Assembly (NCBI GenBank): GCA_030018605.1
Contig: JASEHP010000073.1
Coordinates: 1-7,566 of the forward strand
DNA: 7,566 bases
Direction: 5' to 3'
DNA from: Thermodesulfovibrionales bacterium
Lineage (GTDB): Bacteria; Nitrospirota; Thermodesulfovibrionia; Thermodesulfovibrionales; UBA1546
The notes under the pieces are model-generated. The model worked only from the letters and a program-made list of their open reading frames with translations. It made no database searches and was not told the origin of the DNA. Positions 5,834 to 7,566 of the stretch are shown piece after piece. A program made the position numbers and the translations under genes. Each line of letters begins with the position of its first letter. Positions within the stretch are counted from its first letter, which is position 1.

Positions 5834-5902
5834 AATGCAAAATTCAAAATTCAAAGTTTTAGAACTCATTATTTTAAAATTTTTAATTTTAAATTTTGCA
5901 TT
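5834..5902 (+). repeat. Long AT-rich palindrome spanning the start of apbE
   Basis: Bases 5834-5864 pair with 5872-5902 around a seven-base loop. Of 31 positions, 27 are Watson-Crick pairs, two are G-T wobbles (5856:5880, 5862:5874) and two are mismatches (5845:5891, 5852:5884). The outer arms carry AATGCAAAATTCAAAATT and its near-complement AATTTTAAATTTTGCATT. The element is AT-rich, unlike the flanking DNA, and contains the apbE start codon and the first 22 codons. It looks like a dispersed intergenic palindrome or miniature element that has become coding sequence; copies elsewhere in the genome cannot be checked here. Confidence 0.75.
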
Positions 5903-6872
5903 ATTCGCTATCTCCGCCTGTTCTCCTCGTCAAGAAACAATCTATAAAAAAACCCGCGCTTCTATGTACACCCTTGTCTCAATTAGTGTCTCTTCTGACT
6001 CCGAAGAAAAAGCAGAAAAAGCAATTGAGATGGCCTTTAACGAGTTGGACCGGCTCGCAAAGCTTTTAAATTTTTATTCTGAAGACAGTGAAATATCCGC
6101 GATTAACAGACACGCAGGCGACAAGCCGCTAAGGGTTTCCTCCGAAACGCTGGATATATTGGAAAAGGCATTATACGTATCCGAAAATACCGCAGGGGCG
6201 TTTGATATTACAGTCGGACCGCTGGTGCGTCTGTGGGATTTTCAGAAAAAAACAATTCCCGACAGAGCAACAGTCAAGGAAAAATTAAAATTAGTGGGGT
6301 ATAAAAATATTATTATCGGCAAAAAAGCGTCAACGGTCTTTCTTAAAACAAAAGGAATACAGATAGACCTCGGAGGCATCATAAAGGGTTATGCTGCCGA
6401 TAAGGCGGTCGAAATTCTTAAGCAGCAGGGCATAAGGGCGGGCATAGTCGCGGTTGCAGGGGATATTAAAACCTTTGGTATAAGGCCCGATGGCGGTTTA
6501 TGGAAGGTAGGGATTCAAAACCCAAGACAGCAAACAGATAAAGATGAAATTATGGCAACCGTGGGCCTCTCTGATACGGCTACATCAACCTCCGGAGATT
6601 ACCAGAAATTCTTTATAAAAGACGCCCGAAGATACCATCACCTTTTAAACCCCAAAACGGGTTATCCTGATAACAAATGCCGCAGCGTAACCATAATAGG
6701 AAAAGATGCAGCGTTTACAGACGCATTTGCGACAGGCATATTTATTTTAGGGCCGCAGAAAGGCATGGATACTCTGAACCGGCTTGGACTTGATGGAATT
6801 ATAGTGGACAAAGATGGCAAAATACATGTAACACAAAATCTGCGAGGCAAGGTTGAGTTTAAAAGCTATTGA
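5835..6872 (+). CDS. apbE: FAD:protein FMN transferase, lipoprotein (ApbE)
   Basis: ApbE uses FAD and Mg2+ to attach FMN through a phosphoester bond to a threonine of target proteins such as the NqrB/C and RnfG/D subunits or periplasmic FMN-binding domains. The 345-residue product has a hydrophobic N-terminus ending in lipobox ISAC, so the mature enzyme should be membrane-anchored at Cys29 facing the periplasm. Family motifs in order are GAFDITVGPLVRLWDF (121-136), IDLGGIIKGYAADKA (177-191), VAGD (207-210), TSGDYQKFF (252-260), HHLLNPKTGYP (268-278) and the metal-site DAFAT (D296, T300). The length is normal. Residues 1-22 are encoded by a palindromic repeat, so this signal peptide is probably not ancestral. 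No SD precedes ATG 5835; an AAGAG at 5814-5818 instead suits ATGs at 5824/5827, which lie in another frame. It follows uvrA by 7 nt and its stop overlaps the next start. No FMN-accepting target is visible in the window. Confidence 0.93.
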   Translation: MQNSKFKVLELIILKFLILNFALFAISACSPRQETIYKKTRASMYTLVSISVSSDSEEKAEKAIEMAFNELDRLAKLLNFYSEDSEISAINRHAGDKPLRVSSETLDILEKALYVSENTAGAFDITVGPLVRLWDFQKKTIPDRATVKEKLKLVGYKNIIIGKKASTVFLKTKGIQIDLGGIIKGYAADKAVEILKQQGIRAGIVAVAGDIKTFGIRPDGGLWKVGIQNPRQQTDKDEIMATVGLSDTATSTSGDYQKFFIKDARRYHHLLNPKTGYPDNKCRSVTIIGKDAAFTDAFATGIFILGPQKGMDTLNRLGLDGIIVDKDGKIHVTQNLRGKVEFKSY

Positions 6873-7390
6873 TGCAATCACAGGATAAATACCGCATAGC
6901 TCTGCTCTCAGCTTATGCAATTGCAATCCACAGCTTTGAAAATCTTCTGCCAACGCCGATACCATGGCTCAGGCTCGGCATCGCAAACATTATCACACTT
7001 GCAACGCTCATGCTTTACGGCTTCAGGGCAGCAATGATGGTAACGCTTATAAGGGTAATCCTTTCATCTATATTCATAGGAACATTCCTTGGCCCCGGCT
7101 TTATCATGAGCTTCTGCGGCGGTGTCTCAAGCACCGCAGCAATGGGGATTACATTCTCACTGTTTCCAAGACTCTTTGGCCCTGTAGGACTCAGCCTAAT
7201 CGGTGCATTATTCCATAATGTCTCACAGCTTTTTATCGCATATCTGTTATTCGTCCGGCAGCTTGAAGCTATCTTAATAGTAACTCCTCTGCTGCTTCTC
7301 TTAGGGATAATCACAGGTGTTGTGAACGGGGTCATAGGGGGAATGTTTGTCAAAAATATCTCAGAAGAATCACCTGATACATCCAGATGA
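6872..7390 (+). CDS. Gx transporter / heptaprenyl diphosphate synthase component I-like membrane protein
   Basis: The 172-residue product is almost entirely hydrophobic with about five or six membrane segments. It carries the family hallmark PWLRLGIANIITLATLMLYG (about 31-50), followed by the RVILSS segment, a glycine-rich GPGFIMSFCGGV stretch and LIGALFHNVSQLFIAYLLF. This matches the Hpre_diP_synt_I / Gx transporter family, resembling ECF-type substrate-binding membrane subunits; the substrate is unproven. In many anaerobes members sit next to apbE and polyprenyl synthetase genes, so this pairing with apbE is a recognisable arrangement (from memory). I chose ATG 6872, which shares one base with the apbE stop (TGATG), over the TTG three bases earlier; the overlap suggests coupled translation. 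The C-terminal tail (NISEESPDTSR) is polar and likely cytoplasmic. Confidence 0.85.
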   Translation: MQSQDKYRIALLSAYAIAIHSFENLLPTPIPWLRLGIANIITLATLMLYGFRAAMMVTLIRVILSSIFIGTFLGPGFIMSFCGGVSSTAAMGITFSLFPRLFGPVGLSLIGALFHNVSQLFIAYLLFVRQLEAILIVTPLLLLLGIITGVVNGVIGGMFVKNISEESPDTSR

Positions 7391-7566
7391 TGCGGCTGAA
7401 TGCTCATAAGGTCTTTGCCACAGCGTCTGTTGCTGCCGCAGTATTGCATATAATGGCAGTCCTTGTTGCGGGATTTTCAACGCCTGATTATTTGCAGAGC
7501 CAGCGGGCAATAAGGGTACTGTCAACTATTTTGTGTAAATTTGATAAAGGGGCAAATTGGGCCGCA
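7387..7566 (+). CDS. Partial ORF with N-terminal membrane segment, cut by the window edge
   Basis: An ATG at 7387 (or 7390) overlaps the preceding stop as ATGATGA, the tight coupling expected of the next operon gene. The frame stays open to the last base, giving about 60 residues. Residues about 8-30 (KVFATASVAAAVLHIMAVLV) form one hydrophobic helix or signal anchor, followed by a polar stretch around FSTPDYLQSQRAIR. I do not recognise the family. From about 7517 onward the DNA resembles an insertion-sequence end, so the final residues may not belong to the original gene, which could then be interrupted. The start is fairly well supported; identity and integrity are not. Confidence 0.5.
   Translation, partial: MMRLNAHKVFATASVAAAVLHIMAVLVAGFSTPDYLQSQRAIRVLSTILCKFDKGANWAA
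7517..7566. mobile_element. Possible terminal end of an insertion sequence
   Basis: The last ~50 bases contain TGTCAACTATTTTGTGTAAA, resembling in my recollection the TTGTGTAAA-containing terminal repeats of IS256-type elements. It lies inside the open frame of a coupled operon gene. No transposase, second end or target duplication is in the window, so this is a resemblance only. Confidence 0.28.

Noticed and set aside
5834..5902. The AT-rich arms as a CRISPR repeat
   Set aside because: There is a single inverted pair around a seven-base loop, with no regularly spaced direct repeats or spacers.
6662..7449. Open frames opposite or offset from apbE and the Gx transporter gene
   Set aside because: They overlap strongly supported genes and have no motifs of their own.

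Overview
The window is a compact stretch of bacterial chromosome. It holds a three-gene cluster on the minus strand (right to left) and, divergent from it, a plus-strand group running from a small lipoprotein gene to the right edge. Gene content and protein flavour suggest a Gram-negative, anaerobe-rich lineage such as Nitrospirota or the former Deltaproteobacteria: a DEAD-box helicase preceded by a tiny lysine/arginine-rich protein, an exported DUF3047 protein, and a lipoprotein ApbE beside a Gx-type membrane protein. This placement is inference; there is no rRNA or marker gene.

Minus strand (2681 down to 1). A good -35/-10 pair (2652-2681) drives a leader of about 140 nt, a 60-residue basic protein (2321-2503, TTG start), a DbpA/DeaD-type RNA helicase (723-2306, GTG start) and a secreted DUF3047 protein (54-704). 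The leader contains an intrinsic-terminator hairpin, a possible 37-codon upstream ORF whose stop overlaps the next Shine-Dalgarno (SD), and a segment complementary to that SD. Together these look like leader-based control of the helicase operon. The DUF3047 frame stops at a G-GGT-TTG heptamer, and the -1 frame beyond it continues family-like sequence off the window edge.

Plus strand. A small lipoprotein (2715-3137) of unknown family appears broken by a one-base shift near 3120: the next frame continues sensibly to 3198. A strong promoter (3208-3237) and a CTG-N10-CAG palindrome resembling an E. coli-type LexA box precede uvrA (3272-5827). This UvrA keeps both ATPase modules, the UvrB-binding region and the two conserved zinc-ligand sets, but is about 90 residues shorter than the E. 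coli protein, apparently from one internal segment. Downstream, tightly packed and probably co-transcribed, come apbE (FAD:protein FMN transferase lipoprotein), a Gx transporter/HepSI-like membrane protein, and an N-terminally hydrophobic ORF cut by the window edge.

The most unusual structure is a near-perfect 69-nt palindrome (5834-5902) that encodes most of the ApbE signal peptide. The ATGA-coupled start codons at the uvrA/apbE junction are in the wrong frame, one base away, across a run of six A. The last ~50 bases resemble the end of an insertion sequence, but this cannot be settled here. No CRISPR array, tRNA or rRNA was seen, and no gene-free stretch longer than 300 bases exists.
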